Origin: Oscillibacter sp. MSJ-31
GTDB taxonomy: Bacteria > Bacillota > Clostridia > Oscillospirales > Oscillospiraceae
Assembly (NCBI RefSeq): GCF_018918025.1
Contig: NZ_JAHLPT010000005.1
Span: 62,001-126,000 of the forward strand
DNA: 64,000 nt
Direction of reading: 5' to 3'
The notes below the pieces were generated by a model. The model was not told the DNA's origin, made no database searches, and saw nothing but the letters and a program-made list of their open reading frames with translations. This document shows positions 30,792 through 41,200 of this stretch, one piece after another (the first letter of the stretch is position 1; every line of letters begins with the position of its first letter). The position numbers and the translations under genes were made by a program.

Positions 30792-32021
30792 TTACAGGGC
30801 AAAATTTCCGCTGCGGAACACCGGCAGCTCGCGGCCGTCGTGCGTCGTGCCGGTGATGGAGAGGTCGGCGGTGCCGACCATGAAATCGACGTGCGTGAGC
30901 GAGTGGTTCAGCCCGTGGGCATTCAGCTCCTCGCGCGTCATCCGCTCGCCGCCAACGATGCACTCGGGGTACGCCTCGCCGAAGGCGAGGTGGCAGGAGG
31001 CATTCTCGTCGTAGAGCGTGTTGTAGAACAGCAGACCGCTGCTGCGGATGGGGCTGTCGTAGGGCACCAGCGCGACCTCGCCGAAATAGCGTGCGCCGTC
31101 GTCCACCGCGATGGCGGCGTTCAAAACATCCTCGCCGCGCGAGGCCCGCGCCTCAACGATGCGGCCCTCCCTCACGGTGAAGCGGATGTCTTCGATGATA
31201 CTGCCGTTGTTGACGAGCGGCAGCGCCGCGCAAACCGTGCCGTTGACGCCGGTTTTAAGGGGTGCGGTGAAGATCTCCTCGGTGGGCAGATTGGCGACGA
31301 AGCCGACGCCCGCGGGCGTTTCGGAGTTGCCCGCCGCCCAGAGATGATCGTCCGGCAGCTCGATGGTGAGGTCGGTGCCGAGGGAATTGGTGTAGTGCAG
31401 GCTCTTGAAGCGCAGCGCGTTGAGCTTTTCCTTGCGCGCGGTCAGCAGCGCGATGTGCTCGCGCCAGCGCGCCTCGGCGTTTCCGTCGCCGGTGACACGC
31501 ACGGTTTTCAGGACCGCGTCCCAGAGCGCGGCGACCGCATCGCCCTCGCTCCGGTCGGGGAAGACCTTCCTCGCCCACGCGGCGATGGGCGCGCCCGCGA
31601 CGCACCACGGAAAGCCGTTCGCCATCTGGAGCCGGTCAAAGGTCTCGCGCTCGGCGGACGAGGTGCGCTGCGCGGCGACGAGCCGCGCAGGCGATACGCC
31701 CAGCAGCGTTTCGGGGTCCTCCGCATCGATGCGCAGATAGGCCGCGCCCTCGTTGGCGTAGTCGGTAAAGAACGCCCTGCGCCACGGGCGCGGCGTTTCA
31801 AAGGCGGCATCCTGCGCACGCAGGAAGCGCTCGCGGGTGATATAGTCGTCCGTCCAGTTCAGCACGACCTCGCCCGCGCCGAGGTCATAGGCCGCCGACG
31901 CGCACAGCCGCGCGAACGGCGCGCACTCCACGGGGGACGAGAGAATGAGCGTCTGCCCCTTTTGCAGGTTCAGTCCGACGGAAACGATCAGATGCGCATA
32001 TTCGCGCAGCTTTTCTTCCAC
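30792..32021 (-). CDS. Aminopeptidase, M29 (thermophilic) family
   Basis: A 409-residue cytoplasmic metallo-aminopeptidase. Diagnostic stretches are VSVGLNLQKGQTLILSSPVECAPFARLCASAAYDLGAGEV near the start, TNSLGTDLTIELPDDHLWAAGN, LPTEEIFTAPLKTGVNGTV (metal-binding Glu), G-E-V-A-L-V-P-Y-D-S-P and NHSLTHVDFMVGTADLSITGTT (metal-binding His/Asp). It starts at GTG 32021 with AAGGAGG 6 bp upstream. It releases N-terminal residues from peptides, probably in peptide recycling. Length is normal. Confidence 0.92.
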   Translation of the reverse strand: MEEKLREYAHLIVSVGLNLQKGQTLILSSPVECAPFARLCASAAYDLGAGEVVLNWTDDYITRERFLRAQDAAFETPRPWRRAFFTDYANEGAAYLRIDAEDPETLLGVSPARLVAAQRTSSAERETFDRLQMANGFPWCVAGAPIAAWARKVFPDRSEGDAVAALWDAVLKTVRVTGDGNAEARWREHIALLTARKEKLNALRFKSLHYTNSLGTDLTIELPDDHLWAAGNSETPAGVGFVANLPTEEIFTAPLKTGVNGTVCAALPLVNNGSIIEDIRFTVREGRIVEARASRGEDVLNAAIAVDDGARYFGEVALVPYDSPIRSSGLLFYNTLYDENASCHLAFGEAYPECIVGGERMTREELNAHGLNHSLTHVDFMVGTADLSITGTTHDGRELPVFRSGNFAL

Positions 32022-32135
32022 AAAAATACCTCCTTGAAAATCGGGTATGCTTACCCTACGGTGCTTTTCATAGGAACAGAATACCACGCCCCGCCGCGCT
32101 TGGAAAGGGGAAATTCGGCGGCAAGGCCGGAAAAC

Positions 32136-33518
32136 TCAGATGCCCAGCAGGAGCGAGGCGAAGCGGAAATAGATGGCCAGCGAGATCGCGTCCACCACCG
32201 TGGTGATGAACGGCGAGGCCATGACCGCGGGGTCGAAGCCGATCTTCTTGGCCAGCAGCGGCAGCGTGCAGCCGACGAGCTTGGCGGCAAACACCGTGAC
32301 GATCAGCGTCAGGCAGATGACCGCCGCCACCGTCATCGTGATGGGATTGCCGAAAATCATCTTATCCACCAGCAGCAGCTTGACAAAGTTCGCCGCGCTG
32401 AGCACCGCGGCGCAGAGCACCGCCACGCGGATCTCCTTCCAGATGACGCGGAGGAGGTCGGAAAACTCGATCTCATCGAGCGAAATGCCGCGGATGACCG
32501 TGACGCTCGCCTGCGAGCCGCAGTTTCCGCCGGTATCCATCAGCATGGGGATATAGGCGGTCAGGATAGCGCAGGCGCCGAGGGCGTCCTCGAATTTCGC
32601 GATGATCTGGCCGGTGAAGGTCGCCGAGACCATCAGCAGGAGGAGCCACGGGATACGGGACTTGAAGGTCTCGAATACGCTCGTTTTGAGATAGGGTTTG
32701 TCGGTCGGCAGCATGGCCGCCATCTTTTCGATATCCTCGGTGGCCTCTGCCTCCATGACGTCCATGGCGTCGTCAACGGTGATGATGCCGACGAGACGGT
32801 CTTCCTTATCGACGACCGGCAGGGCGATGAAGTCGTACTTCGAGAAGGTCTGGGCGACGTCCTCCTTATCCTCGAGGGTGCCGACGGAGATGACATGCGT
32901 CTCCATGATATCCTCGATGATATCGTCCTCGTCGGAGAGGAGGATCGTGCGCAGAGAGGCGATACCGAGCAGCTTGCGCGCGGGGTCCACCACATAGCAG
33001 ACGTTGATGGTCTCCTTGTCCGTGCCGGTGCGGCGGATGCGCTTGAGTGCGTCCTCGACCGTCATGTCGCGCTTGAGGTCGACGAACTCCGTCGTCATCA
33101 GCGAGCCGGCGGAATCCTCGGGATATTTCAGGATCTCATTGATGCTCTTGCGGGTGTCGGGGTCGGCGTGCTTCAGAATGCGCTTGACCACGCCCGCGGG
33201 CATCTCCTCGACGATATCGACGGCGTCGTCGAGATACAGCTCGTCGAGCACCTCTTTCAGCTCGGTGTTGGAAAAGCCGCGGATGAGCATTTCCTGCACA
33301 TCCGGCTGCAGCTCAACGAACAGCTCCGCCGCCGGCTCCTTGGGCAGCAGGCGGAACAGCAGCGGCAGCATCTCCTCGGGCAGATCGTCGAACAGGTCTG
33401 CGATATCGGCGGGCTCCAGCTCGACTAAAATGTCGCGCAGCGCCTTATACTGCTTTCGGCGGGTCATCTCCTCTATTTCCTCCAGCAGCTCGTCGCGGCG
33501 TTCTTCAAAATCGATCAT
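32136..33518 (-). CDS. mgtE: MgtE Mg2+ channel/transporter
   Basis: A 460-residue protein. The helical MgtE N-domain (about 15-125) includes LLPKEPAAELFVELQPDVQEMLI. Two CBS domains (about 130-255) include SLMTTEFVDLKRDMTVEDAL and YDFIALPVVDKEDRLVGIITVDDAMDV. Five membrane helices (about 280-460) carry YIPMLMDTGGNCGSQAS, the pore motif. The cytosolic domains close the pore when Mg2+ is high. It lies behind an M-box riboswitch and terminator, so it is also controlled at transcription by Mg2+. ATG 33518 follows AAAGGAGGAA. Length is normal. Confidence 0.96.
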   Translation of the reverse strand: MIDFEERRDELLEEIEEMTRRKQYKALRDILVELEPADIADLFDDLPEEMLPLLFRLLPKEPAAELFVELQPDVQEMLIRGFSNTELKEVLDELYLDDAVDIVEEMPAGVVKRILKHADPDTRKSINEILKYPEDSAGSLMTTEFVDLKRDMTVEDALKRIRRTGTDKETINVCYVVDPARKLLGIASLRTILLSDEDDIIEDIMETHVISVGTLEDKEDVAQTFSKYDFIALPVVDKEDRLVGIITVDDAMDVMEAEATEDIEKMAAMLPTDKPYLKTSVFETFKSRIPWLLLLMVSATFTGQIIAKFEDALGACAILTAYIPMLMDTGGNCGSQASVTVIRGISLDEIEFSDLLRVIWKEIRVAVLCAAVLSAANFVKLLLVDKMIFGNPITMTVAAVICLTLIVTVFAAKLVGCTLPLLAKKIGFDPAVMASPFITTVVDAISLAIYFRFASLLLGI

Positions 33519-33565
33519 GCGCTGTTCCTCCTTTCTCCAAAGCTGACCGGCGCGGGCCAGGGGAT

Positions 33566-33607
33566 AAAAAAAGCCCGCAGGCCTTCCTCCGGTACCAAGG
33601 CTGCGGG
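33566..33607 (-). terminator. Riboswitch-controlled terminator before mgtE
   Basis: Read leftward, CCCGCAG and CTGCGGG with inner C-T-T/A-A-G pairs are followed by TTTTTTT, placed between the M-box and the mgtE start. It is the expression platform: it would form when Mg2+ is high. Confidence 0.9.
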
Positions 33608-33642
33608 AGCGACAATGATAAAAATCGCGCTTTGCGATCTTC

Positions 33643-33788
33643 CCTACCGTTCAAGCTTTAGCATCATCAGGCGGTGAAACTGCATTAGATGGCACCTTGG
33701 TTTCGATGCCAACTGTTCAAACCCTCGCATCGTGTCTCCACGACTCTGCGGCAGCAGTCCATATCCTGATGGTAGCCTTACCTACCGG
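33643..33788 (-). ncRNA. M-box (ykoK) Mg2+ riboswitch
   Basis: Read leftward, the leader begins CGGTAGGTAAGGCTACCATC, has the conserved GGACTGCTGCC block, a GTCGTGGAGACACGAT stem, then GGGTTTGAACAG, ATGCAG and closes with GATGCTAAAGCTTGAACGGTAGGG. The blocks GGUAGGU(G/A)AGGCU, UGCUGCC, AACAG and GCUAAAGC occur in this order in M-box RNAs. With mgtE 125 bp on and a terminator between, the call is strong. Edges are approximate. Confidence 0.9.
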
Positions 33789-33810
33789 ACGAATATTTAT
33801 TTGCCTTATC

Positions 33811-33839
33811 ATAGTATGCGCATTTTCTTTCTTTGTCAA
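33811..33839 (-). promoter_or_regulatory. Promoter of the M-box/mgtE transcript
   Basis: Read leftward: TTGACA (33834-33839), 17 bp, TACTAT (33811-33816), about 20 bp before the riboswitch. Confidence 0.85.
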
Positions 33840-33982
33840 GCATTTTCCCGATTTTTTCGGCCCGTTTTCCCCGCTGCGGCGCGTCGGAAATCTTTCTCTT
33901 TCCTTTTCGGTCTTGCTGTGCTATAGTATTGTTGTTTTTATAGGGCTTCGTGAAGAATAAACAGGGCGGAGGTGAGCGGGAT

Positions 33983-34834
33983 TTGCTCGAGCGCGTGATG
34001 CACAACCGGTTTTTTCGCGGCACGGCGCTGTTCGTGCGCCGCTACTTCGACCACCGCGTGGCCCGCGACAGCGCAGCGCTAACGTATTACCTGCTCTTTG
34101 CGATGTTCCCGCTGCTCATCTTCCTGAGCAACCTCGTCGGCTTCTTCGCCGTGGACATTGAGGGCTTCCTGCGCCAGCTCGGCACCATCATCCCCGCCGA
34201 GGTGCTGGACCTGCTGATCCAGTACCTGCGCTACGTTTCGCGCGTATCGAGCCGGACGCTGATGACCTTCAGTCTGATCTTTTCCATCTGGTTCCCGATG
34301 CGCGCGGCCAACGCGCTGCTGCTGAGCGTGCGCAAGGCCTACGGCATGGGGCGTCCCACGCAGTTCCTCCGCCATCAGGCCAAGGTGTTCCTTTACACCA
34401 TCTGCCTGATCCTCACGATCCTGCTCTCGCTGGTGCTCGTGACGGTGGGCCGCAGCGTGCTGAACCTCTGCGCGGACTACTTCCATTTCAGCGCCATCCT
34501 GACCGACGGCTTCATCGAGCTGTGGTCGACGCTGCGCTTCGTGTTCCTCGGCTGCATCGTCTTTCTCGCGCTCGCCGTGCTCTACGGTCTCGCGCAGGAG
34601 ACGCGAAGCGTTCACTACGTCTGGCCCGGCGTGCTCTTTTCGCTCACGGCCTGGATGGTCCTCTCGCTGCTTTTCTCGCTTTATGTGGAAAACGCGGCGA
34701 ACTATTCCGTCATCTACGGCTCCATCGGCGCCATCATCGTGCTGCTGCTGTGGCTGTATCTCTCGGCGACCATGATGATCATGGGCGCGGAATTCAACAG
34801 CGTTCTGATGGAAATGAAGACTGCGCGCGGATGA
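33983..34834 (+). CDS. YihY/BrkB-family membrane protein
   Basis: A 283-residue protein with six membrane helices in the YihY/RbnA-like order: DSAALTYYLLFAMFPLLIFLSNLVGFF early, then SLIFSIWFPMRAANALLLSVRKAYG in the middle and YSVIYGSIGAIIVLLLWLYLSATMMIMGAEFN at the end, a family hallmark. Members have been called BrkB or RNase BN by mistake; the real function is unknown and may be lipid transport. I favour TTG 33983, since GGAGGTGAG sits 7 bp before it; GTG 33950 is an alternative with no site. The divergent mgtE leader lies upstream. Confidence 0.82.
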   Translation: MLERVMHNRFFRGTALFVRRYFDHRVARDSAALTYYLLFAMFPLLIFLSNLVGFFAVDIEGFLRQLGTIIPAEVLDLLIQYLRYVSRVSSRTLMTFSLIFSIWFPMRAANALLLSVRKAYGMGRPTQFLRHQAKVFLYTICLILTILLSLVLVTVGRSVLNLCADYFHFSAILTDGFIELWSTLRFVFLGCIVFLALAVLYGLAQETRSVHYVWPGVLFSLTAWMVLSLLFSLYVENAANYSVIYGSIGAIIVLLLWLYLSATMMIMGAEFNSVLMEMKTARG

Positions 34835-34895
34835 GGCGCGCGGATACCGGGGATATTACGCGCCGCGCGGTGCGCGGCAGAACGGAGAACAAAGC

Positions 34896-36254
34896 ATGAA
34901 GATCATCATTGTCGGTCTGGGCAAGGTCGGCTACGCCATTGCCCAGCAGATGGTCGGCGAGGAGCACGACCTGATTTTGGTGGACGAGAGCGCCGCCGTG
35001 ATCGAGCACGCCGACGCCACGCTCGACGCCATGTGCGTCGAGGGCAACGGTGCGTGCGCGAGCGTGCTGCTGCGCGCCGGTGTGCGCGACGCCGACCTGG
35101 TCATCGCCGCCACGGCGGACGACGAGGTGAACCTCGTCTGCTCGCTGATGGCGAAAAAGCTGGGCGCCAAGCACACGGTCGCCCGTGTGCGCAATCCCGA
35201 ATACTTCCGCGACGCGCCGATCCTGCGCCGCGAGATCGGTCTGGACATGATCATCAACCCCGAATACGCCGCCGCGCAGGAGATCGCTCGCATTCTGCGC
35301 GTGCCCGCCGCGTTCAGCGTGGAGAGCTTCGCCCGCGGCACCGTGGAGCTCATCGGCTTCCAGATCACCGAGCAGGACGGCATGGCCGGCAAGAGCCTGA
35401 TCGAATACAACAAGCTCCATCCCAACGCGCTGCTGCTGTGCGCGGCCAAGCGCGGCGGCGAGGTGCTGGTGCCGAACGGCCACTTTGTCCCGCAGGCCGG
35501 CGACCGCGTTTACGCCATCGGCACGCCGACCGAGACCGCCCGCGTGCTGCGCAGCATGGGCCGCGACACCTCGCCCATCCGCCAGCTGAGCGTGATCGGC
35601 GGCGGGCGCATCGCGCTCTACCTCGCCTGGGCGCTCGACGGCATGGGGATGCACATCACCATCGTTGAGCAGAACGAGGAAAAGTGCATGGCGATCGCCG
35701 AGAAGCTGCCGAAGGCGACCATCCTCCACGGCGACGGCACAGACCATGACCTGCTCGAATCCGAGGGCATCTTCGACGCGGATGCCTTCGTCTCCCTCAC
35801 GGGGCGCGACGAGGAGAATCTGCTCATGGCGCTCACCGCGAAGGACTCCGGCGTTGCCAAGGTCCTGCCGAAGATGTCGCGCCCGAACTACACCGCGCTG
35901 GTGCACGACCTCGGCATCGACACCGTCATCTCCCCCAAGGACGTAACGGCCAGCCAGATCTCCAGCTACGTCCGCGGCCTCGCCAACTCGCAGGGCAGCG
36001 CCGTGGAGAGCCTGCATAAGATCCTCGGCGGCGCGATGGAGGCGGTGGAATTCACCGCGACCGGCGCGACGCACTTCCTCAATACGCCCCTCAAGGACCT
36101 GAACTTCAAGCCGGGGCTGCTGGTCGCCGCCATCGTCCACGGCGGCAAGCTCCTCATTCCCGGCGGCCACTCCATCATCTCGGAGGGCGACCGCGTGATC
36201 GTGGTGGCAAAATCTCTGTTCCTCAAGGACCTTAACGACATTCTGGTCCGTTGA
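34896..36254 (+). CDS. trkA: TrkA K+ uptake regulatory subunit
   Basis: A 452-residue cytosolic protein with two copies of RCK_N plus RCK_C. The first Rossmann motif IIVGLGKVGYAIAQQMVGEEHDLILVDE and the second LSVIGGGRIALYLAWALDGMGMHITIVEQNEEKC bind NAD(H) or ATP; each is followed by a TrkA-C domain, the last ending EGDRVIVVAKSLFLKDLNDIL. It gates the TrkH channel. ATG 34896 follows AACGGAGAACAA. TrkH follows 25 bp later but carries a frameshift, so the partner may be missing. Confidence 0.95.
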   Translation: MKIIIVGLGKVGYAIAQQMVGEEHDLILVDESAAVIEHADATLDAMCVEGNGACASVLLRAGVRDADLVIAATADDEVNLVCSLMAKKLGAKHTVARVRNPEYFRDAPILRREIGLDMIINPEYAAAQEIARILRVPAAFSVESFARGTVELIGFQITEQDGMAGKSLIEYNKLHPNALLLCAAKRGGEVLVPNGHFVPQAGDRVYAIGTPTETARVLRSMGRDTSPIRQLSVIGGGRIALYLAWALDGMGMHITIVEQNEEKCMAIAEKLPKATILHGDGTDHDLLESEGIFDADAFVSLTGRDEENLLMALTAKDSGVAKVLPKMSRPNYTALVHDLGIDTVISPKDVTASQISSYVRGLANSQGSAVESLHKILGGAMEAVEFTATGATHFLNTPLKDLNFKPGLLVAAIVHGGKLLIPGGHSIISEGDRVIVVAKSLFLKDLNDILVR

Positions 36255-36279
36255 GCCGCTGCACGGAGGAAGGCGCGAC

Positions 36280-37720
36280 ATGAACAAAAAGCTCATTTTC
36301 AAAATTCTCGGCATCATCCTGGGCATCGAGGGCGTGTCCCTGCTCATTCCCTTCGTCATCGCGCTCGTCTGCCGGGAAAATACCGCCGTCTTCGGCGTCA
36401 CGGCGCTGCTCTGCCTCGCGGTCGGTCTGCCGCTGAGCCGGCTGCATACGGCCAAATCACGCCTGCAGAACCGCGACGGCTATGTCGCCGTGGCGCTCGG
36501 CTGGATCGTGCTGTCCGCCTTCGGCGCGCTGCCCTATGCGCTCAGCGGCTGCTGCAGCTATGTGGACGCGCTGTTCGAGACCGTTTCCGGCTTCACGACG
36601 ACGGGCGCCTCCATTCTTCGGCGCGCCGGCCTCGCTGCCGCGCGGCATCCAGCTCTGGCGCGCGCTGACGCAATGGCTCGGCGGCATGGGCGTTCTCGTC
36701 CTGCTGCTCGCGCTGATGCCGAAGCTCGGCGAGGGCAGCGTCAACCTGATGAAGGCCGAAAGCCCCGGCCCCATCTCCTCCAAGCTGCTGCCGCGCACGA
36801 ACGACACGGCCAAAATGCTTTACAGCATCTACATTCTCCTCACGGCGGCGGAAACGCTCGCGCTCCGCGCGGCGCGGATGCCGTGGTTCGACGCGGTGAC
36901 CACCGCGCTCACGACCATCTCGACCGGCGGCTTCTCCGTCCGCAACGAAAGCATCGCCTACTACCAGTCCTCGGCGGTCAACTGGATCATCGTGGTCTTC
37001 ATGTTCGTCTCGTCGGTCAATTTCACACTTCTGTTTCTGGCCGGTACACGGCGCTGGCGGGAGGTCCTGCGCAGCGACGAGCTGCGCGTCTACTCCGGCA
37101 TCGTGTTCGGCTCGTCCGCGCTCATCGCGCTCGATCTTGTTCTCAAAACGGGCCGTTCCGTCGGCTCCGCCATCGAGCACGCGGCCTTTCAGGTCACAAC
37201 GCTCATTTCCACCACCGGCTACTGCACAGAGGATTTCGACCGCTGGCCGCAGTTCAGCCGTCTTGTGCTGCTCGTTGTGATGTTCGCCGGCGGCTGCGCC
37301 GGCTCGACCGCCGGCGGCATCAAGGTCTCGCGCATCGTGCTGCTCTTCAAGGGACTCAAGCGCGATCTGCGCCGCATCCTGCACACACGCGAGGTGCGCC
37401 CCATCACGCTCGACGGGCAGCGCGTGGAGGAGGATACCATCTCCTCCGTTTCCCTCTTCTTCTTTGCCTATATGATCATTCTCTTTTTCTCCGCGCTGAT
37501 CGTCTCGCTCGACGAGCTGGATTTCACCTCCGCTTTCACGGCATCTCTGACCTGCATCAGCAACGTCGGCCCCGGCCTCGGCCTTGTCGGCCCGACGTGC
37601 AACTTCGGCTTTCTCTCACCGCTCTCAAAGCTCGTGCTCTCGTTTACGATGCTCCTCGGGCGACTGGAGATCATGCCTCTGCTCGTGCTGTTCCTGCCGT
37701 CCGTGTGGCGAAAAAAATAA
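36280..37720 (+). pseudogene. trkH: TrkH K+ transporter with a +1 frameshift
   Basis: The frame from ATG 36280 encodes the first two or three helices up to TVSGFTTTGASIL, including the first K+ selectivity loop. It then leaves the reading frame at about 36616-36619. One base further on, frame +2 continues as GAPASLPRGIQLWRALTQWLGGMGVLVL and runs to the stop at 37720 with the rest of TrkH, including TTISTGGFSVRNES, FQVTTLISTTGYCTED, FAGGCAGSTAGGIKVSR and SNVGPGLG. Skipping the C at 36619 gives TGASIL-GAPAS-LPRG, exactly the family spacing, so one extra base explains it. Corrected length is about 479 residues. A sequencing or assembly error is possible. Confidence 0.9.
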
Positions 37721-37728
37721 ATCTGTGC

Positions 37729-37757
37729 CAAAGCCGCTCCCACGGGTGCGGCTTTTC
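37729..37757 (+). terminator. Terminator after trkH
   Basis: AAAGCCGC pairs with GCGGCTTTT around a 10-nt loop and is followed by CTCT. It is a modest terminator between trkH and the blaI promoter. Confidence 0.75.
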
Positions 37758-37771
37758 TCTGCAAATTTTGG

Positions 37772-37829
37772 TTGACAATTGTATACCTTTCTGCTATGCT
37801 GGGTTCAGACAGGTATACAGCTGTATACC
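37772..37829 (+). promoter_or_regulatory. blaI-like promoter with a BlaI operator
   Basis: TTGACA (37772-37777), 17 bp, TATGCT (37795-37800). GGTATACAGCTGTATACC (37812-37829) is a perfect 18-bp palindrome just after the start of transcription, with the TACA-N2-TGTA half-sites known for BlaI/MecI repressors. A related GACAATTGTATACC overlaps the -35 box. Autoregulation by the BlaI-like protein downstream is very likely. Confidence 0.88.
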
Positions 37830-37846
37830 GAAAGGAGGAATGTCCC

Positions 37847-38224
37847 GTGTCCTGCAATCTGACCGACGCGGAGTGGAAGCTGATGCACCGTCTCTGGGAG
37901 CAGTCCCCGCAGACCATCACGCAGCTCACCGCCGCGCTCTCCGCCGAGACCGGCTGGGAGAAGCACACCGTCATCACCATGCTCACACGGCTGGAGGCCA
38001 AGGGCGCGGTGCGCCACGAGGCCGGCGGGCGCGCCAAGCAGTTCTATCCCGCCGTCGCGCAGAGCGACGCCGCCCGCACCGAGACCGAGAGCTTTCTCGG
38101 TAAGGTCTACGGCGGCAGCCTGGGACTGATGATGAGCGCCATGGTCGAGGGCCGCGCGCTTACACAGGAAGACATCGACGAGCTGACCGCCATTTTGGAG
38201 CAAGCGGGAGGGAACACGAAATGA
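37847..38224 (+). CDS. BlaI/MecI-family repressor
   Basis: A 125-residue winged-helix repressor: LTDAEWKLMHRLWEQSPQTITQLTAALSAETGWEKHTVITMLTRLEAKGAVRHEAGGRAKQFYPAV, the exact MecI/BlaI pattern, followed by the dimerisation helices (FLGKVYGGSLGLMMSAMVE and DIDELTAILEQ). It starts at GTG 37847 with AAAGGAGG 7 bp before. Its stop overlaps the BlaR1 start (ATGA). In known systems BlaR1 signalling leads to cleavage of BlaI in the helix before its dimer domain. No beta-lactamase gene is next to it. Confidence 0.92.
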   Translation: MSCNLTDAEWKLMHRLWEQSPQTITQLTAALSAETGWEKHTVITMLTRLEAKGAVRHEAGGRAKQFYPAVAQSDAARTETESFLGKVYGGSLGLMMSAMVEGRALTQEDIDELTAILEQAGGNTK

Positions 38225-41200
38225 AAGAGATCCTTTTGACTTCCTCTGTTTTGATCCTTGCGCTGCTGGCGCTGCGGCAGCTGTTCCGCCGCACCGTCTC
38301 GCGCCGGATGCAGTACGCGCTCTGGCTTCTGGTGCTCGTGCGGCTGCTCGTACCGGTGAACGTCGGCACACTGGCGCACAATGTGCTCTCCGCCGCCGAG
38401 CCGGTGCAGGCCGTTGTGGAGGAGCGGCTGGATACCCCCGTGCTGTACGTTCAGGGCGGCACGGAGCGGCGCCCCGCACAGCTTTTGCCCGGCAAGGAGT
38501 CGCAGGGTGAGCCTCTGTCTCCGCAGTCCGACGCAGCGCAGAGCGCCCCCGCCGACGAATACTACACTGTGACGCCGACCTACCGAACCGTCACGCTTTC
38601 CGAAGCGCTCACCTACGTCTGGTACGCCGGAATGGTCGGCGTGGGCGCGTGGTTCCTTTTCACCAACCTGCGCTTCGCCCGCGCGCTGCGCAAGGCGCGC
38701 ACGCCTTACCGCGTCGAGGGCTGCCGCTATCCAGTCTACCTCATGTCCGCGCTGCCCTCGCCGTGCCTCTTCGGCGTTCTGCGCCCCGCCATCTATCTCA
38801 ACAACGCGGCGGCCGCCTCGCCCGAATTGCTACGCTTCGTGCTCGCGCACGAGCAGACCCACGCGCGGCACTTAGACCCACTGTGGTCGCTACTGCGCGG
38901 TCTGTGTCTGACCGTCTACTGGTTCGACCCACTCGTGTGGCTCGCGGCGGTGCTCTCGCGCGAGGACGGCGAGCTTGCCTGCGACGAGGGGACGCTCCGC
39001 GCGCTCGGCGCGGACGAGCGCACCGCCTACGGAAAAGCCCTGCTCTCGCTCGTGCCCGTGTGCACCAAGCCGCAAAACCCGCTCCTCGGCGCGACGACCA
39101 TGACCGGCGGCAAAAGGAGCCTCAAGGAGCGCATCACACGCATTGCGGAGAACCGGCAGGCGAAGACCGCGGCGGTGTTCGCCGCCGTCGCGCTCGCGGC
39201 GCTCGTGTGCGCGGTGAGCTTCACCGGCGCGCCGGATACGCCGCCTGAGGTCACGCAGGAGTGGTACGACGCGGGCTTCACGACCGAGGACGCGCAGGCA
39301 TGTCTCGAATTTCTCGACTGGGCGGCGGAGCTTGACGGCAGCAAAATAACAGGCTGCGGCGCATGGGACGCCGAGACCGGCGCAGCCCACTTCCTTCTGG
39401 AGGAGCCCTCCGATGATACGTCCGCGCAGATCGAAGCACTCGAGGGCATTCTCCGCAGCGTCCGTGCGGAGGAGCTTACTCCATTCGCAGCCCGCGATGG
39501 AGAAGTCCGTTATACGCTCTCCTTCAACGATGATTATACCGGCTATTATGGCTTTTCGCTGAGCGAGAATGGGCAAGTTGCGCTGGACGCACCCGCGGTG
39601 TACGAAACCGAGGGAGAACCATTTCCCTACATGAAGGCCGTCGCCGTCGTGGACAACGCGGAACTGACACAAGCTCTGTACCGATTGCTCCGCCCCGCAC
39701 TTCTTGACGGTCTGACGGCGGCACAGCGTGACGCCGTCGACAGCTTCCTGCACTGGGCGCAAGCTCTGCGCGCAGAGGACATTCTCAACCTGCAATTCCG
39801 CGATGGCAGCAGCTCGCGCTTTCTCGTCGATGCGGAGCTGACCGCACTTTCGGCGCAGCTCGTGCCCGCCCTCAACGCCCTCACCGAAGCGGAGCTTTAC
39901 ACGCAGCAGGGCTACGGAGACTCCGCGTACTACACGCTCGCGGTGAATCTGCGGGACGGCACGCAATACACCTTCCTCTGTGGCTTCGACCGCGTGCGGC
40001 TCCTGCATCCCACCTTTGAGCCGGGGCTCTCCTCCAGCTATCCCAGCGACCGCCCGACGCTCTGGATCGACAGTCCCGCGCTGATGGCGTGCCTCGACAG
40101 TCTGGAAGCCTCGCCCGCGCCTTTGCCGGACTTTGAGACCGCCGCGCCGACGCCGCTCGCGGACATCCTGCCCGCGCGGGAGCCGTGGATGACCATTCCC
40201 CTTGCCGGGAAGGCACAGCGCGTCACCGACCGCCGCATCCCCTCCGATGCCCTTGACTGGCTTATACAGATGGACATGGACGGCGACGGCGTGTGTGAGA
40301 TCGTCAACAGCTCTCCCAACTTCCCCGCCATCTACTACAAGCGCGGCGGTCAGCTCTACGGCGTCGACCTCAAGTCCGTCATCACCGCCGCGTGGCCGGA
40401 GCTGAACTGGTGGGACTTCACATCCGCCGCTCCCGCCATCCGTTCGGTCCTCTTCTACGGCTTGTCTGCGGGCGACGCTCCCGGCGATGGGGTCAACTTC
40501 ACGCGCTATCTCTATTTCGACGGTGAAAGCCTGCTGCTCTACAAGCCCGACCGCAGCCACACCGACCACATCGCCGACGCGACGCTTGCCGATCCGAGCG
40601 TTCCCGCTGAGGTCGCTGCACGGGCAAAGCAGCTTGTTCGGCAGCGGTACGACACCCTTGCGGGCAGCGCCGCGCAGTACGACGACTGGTACACAGACGT
40701 CTCCTTCCTCGGTGCGGAGACCCGCTATGAGGGTCTGGCGCCGGAGGTTTACAGCTTCAGCCAGCATTACCACGCGCAAAAGCCGGAAAAAATCCTGCTC
40801 GCGGGCGGCACTGAGGTGGACGAGGACGGCTGGGCCATTCTGGACGGCGACACGGTCCTGGACGGTCCCTATATCGTCTGCCTCATGGACGGCGGCACGC
40901 GACGCATGTTAGAGGGCAGCATGAGCGGCGATTGCAGCACGGGCAGCCCCGCTTATTATGCCGATCTGACCGCGCTGCTGGCGAAAAACAATGTCCTCCG
41001 CCCCGACGCTCTGGACGGCGGCTTGCTGAACGAGGCGATGAGCAGCGGCGGCAGCTTCCTCAACTGGCTGGGTCAATACGACGCTGCCGAGCAGGACCGC
41101 GCGCTTGAAAGGCTGAGCGCCTACCGCGCCTCGCTCACCGACAGCTACGACCTCGATATGTTCTCCCGCATCGTTGCCTATCTGCTCGGCGACCGCGACG

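Noticed and set aside
36280-38103. A 607-residue fusion frame from trkH into blaI
   Set aside because: After 36620 the frame is Arg/His/Ala-rich shadow sequence; the real trkH continues in another frame.
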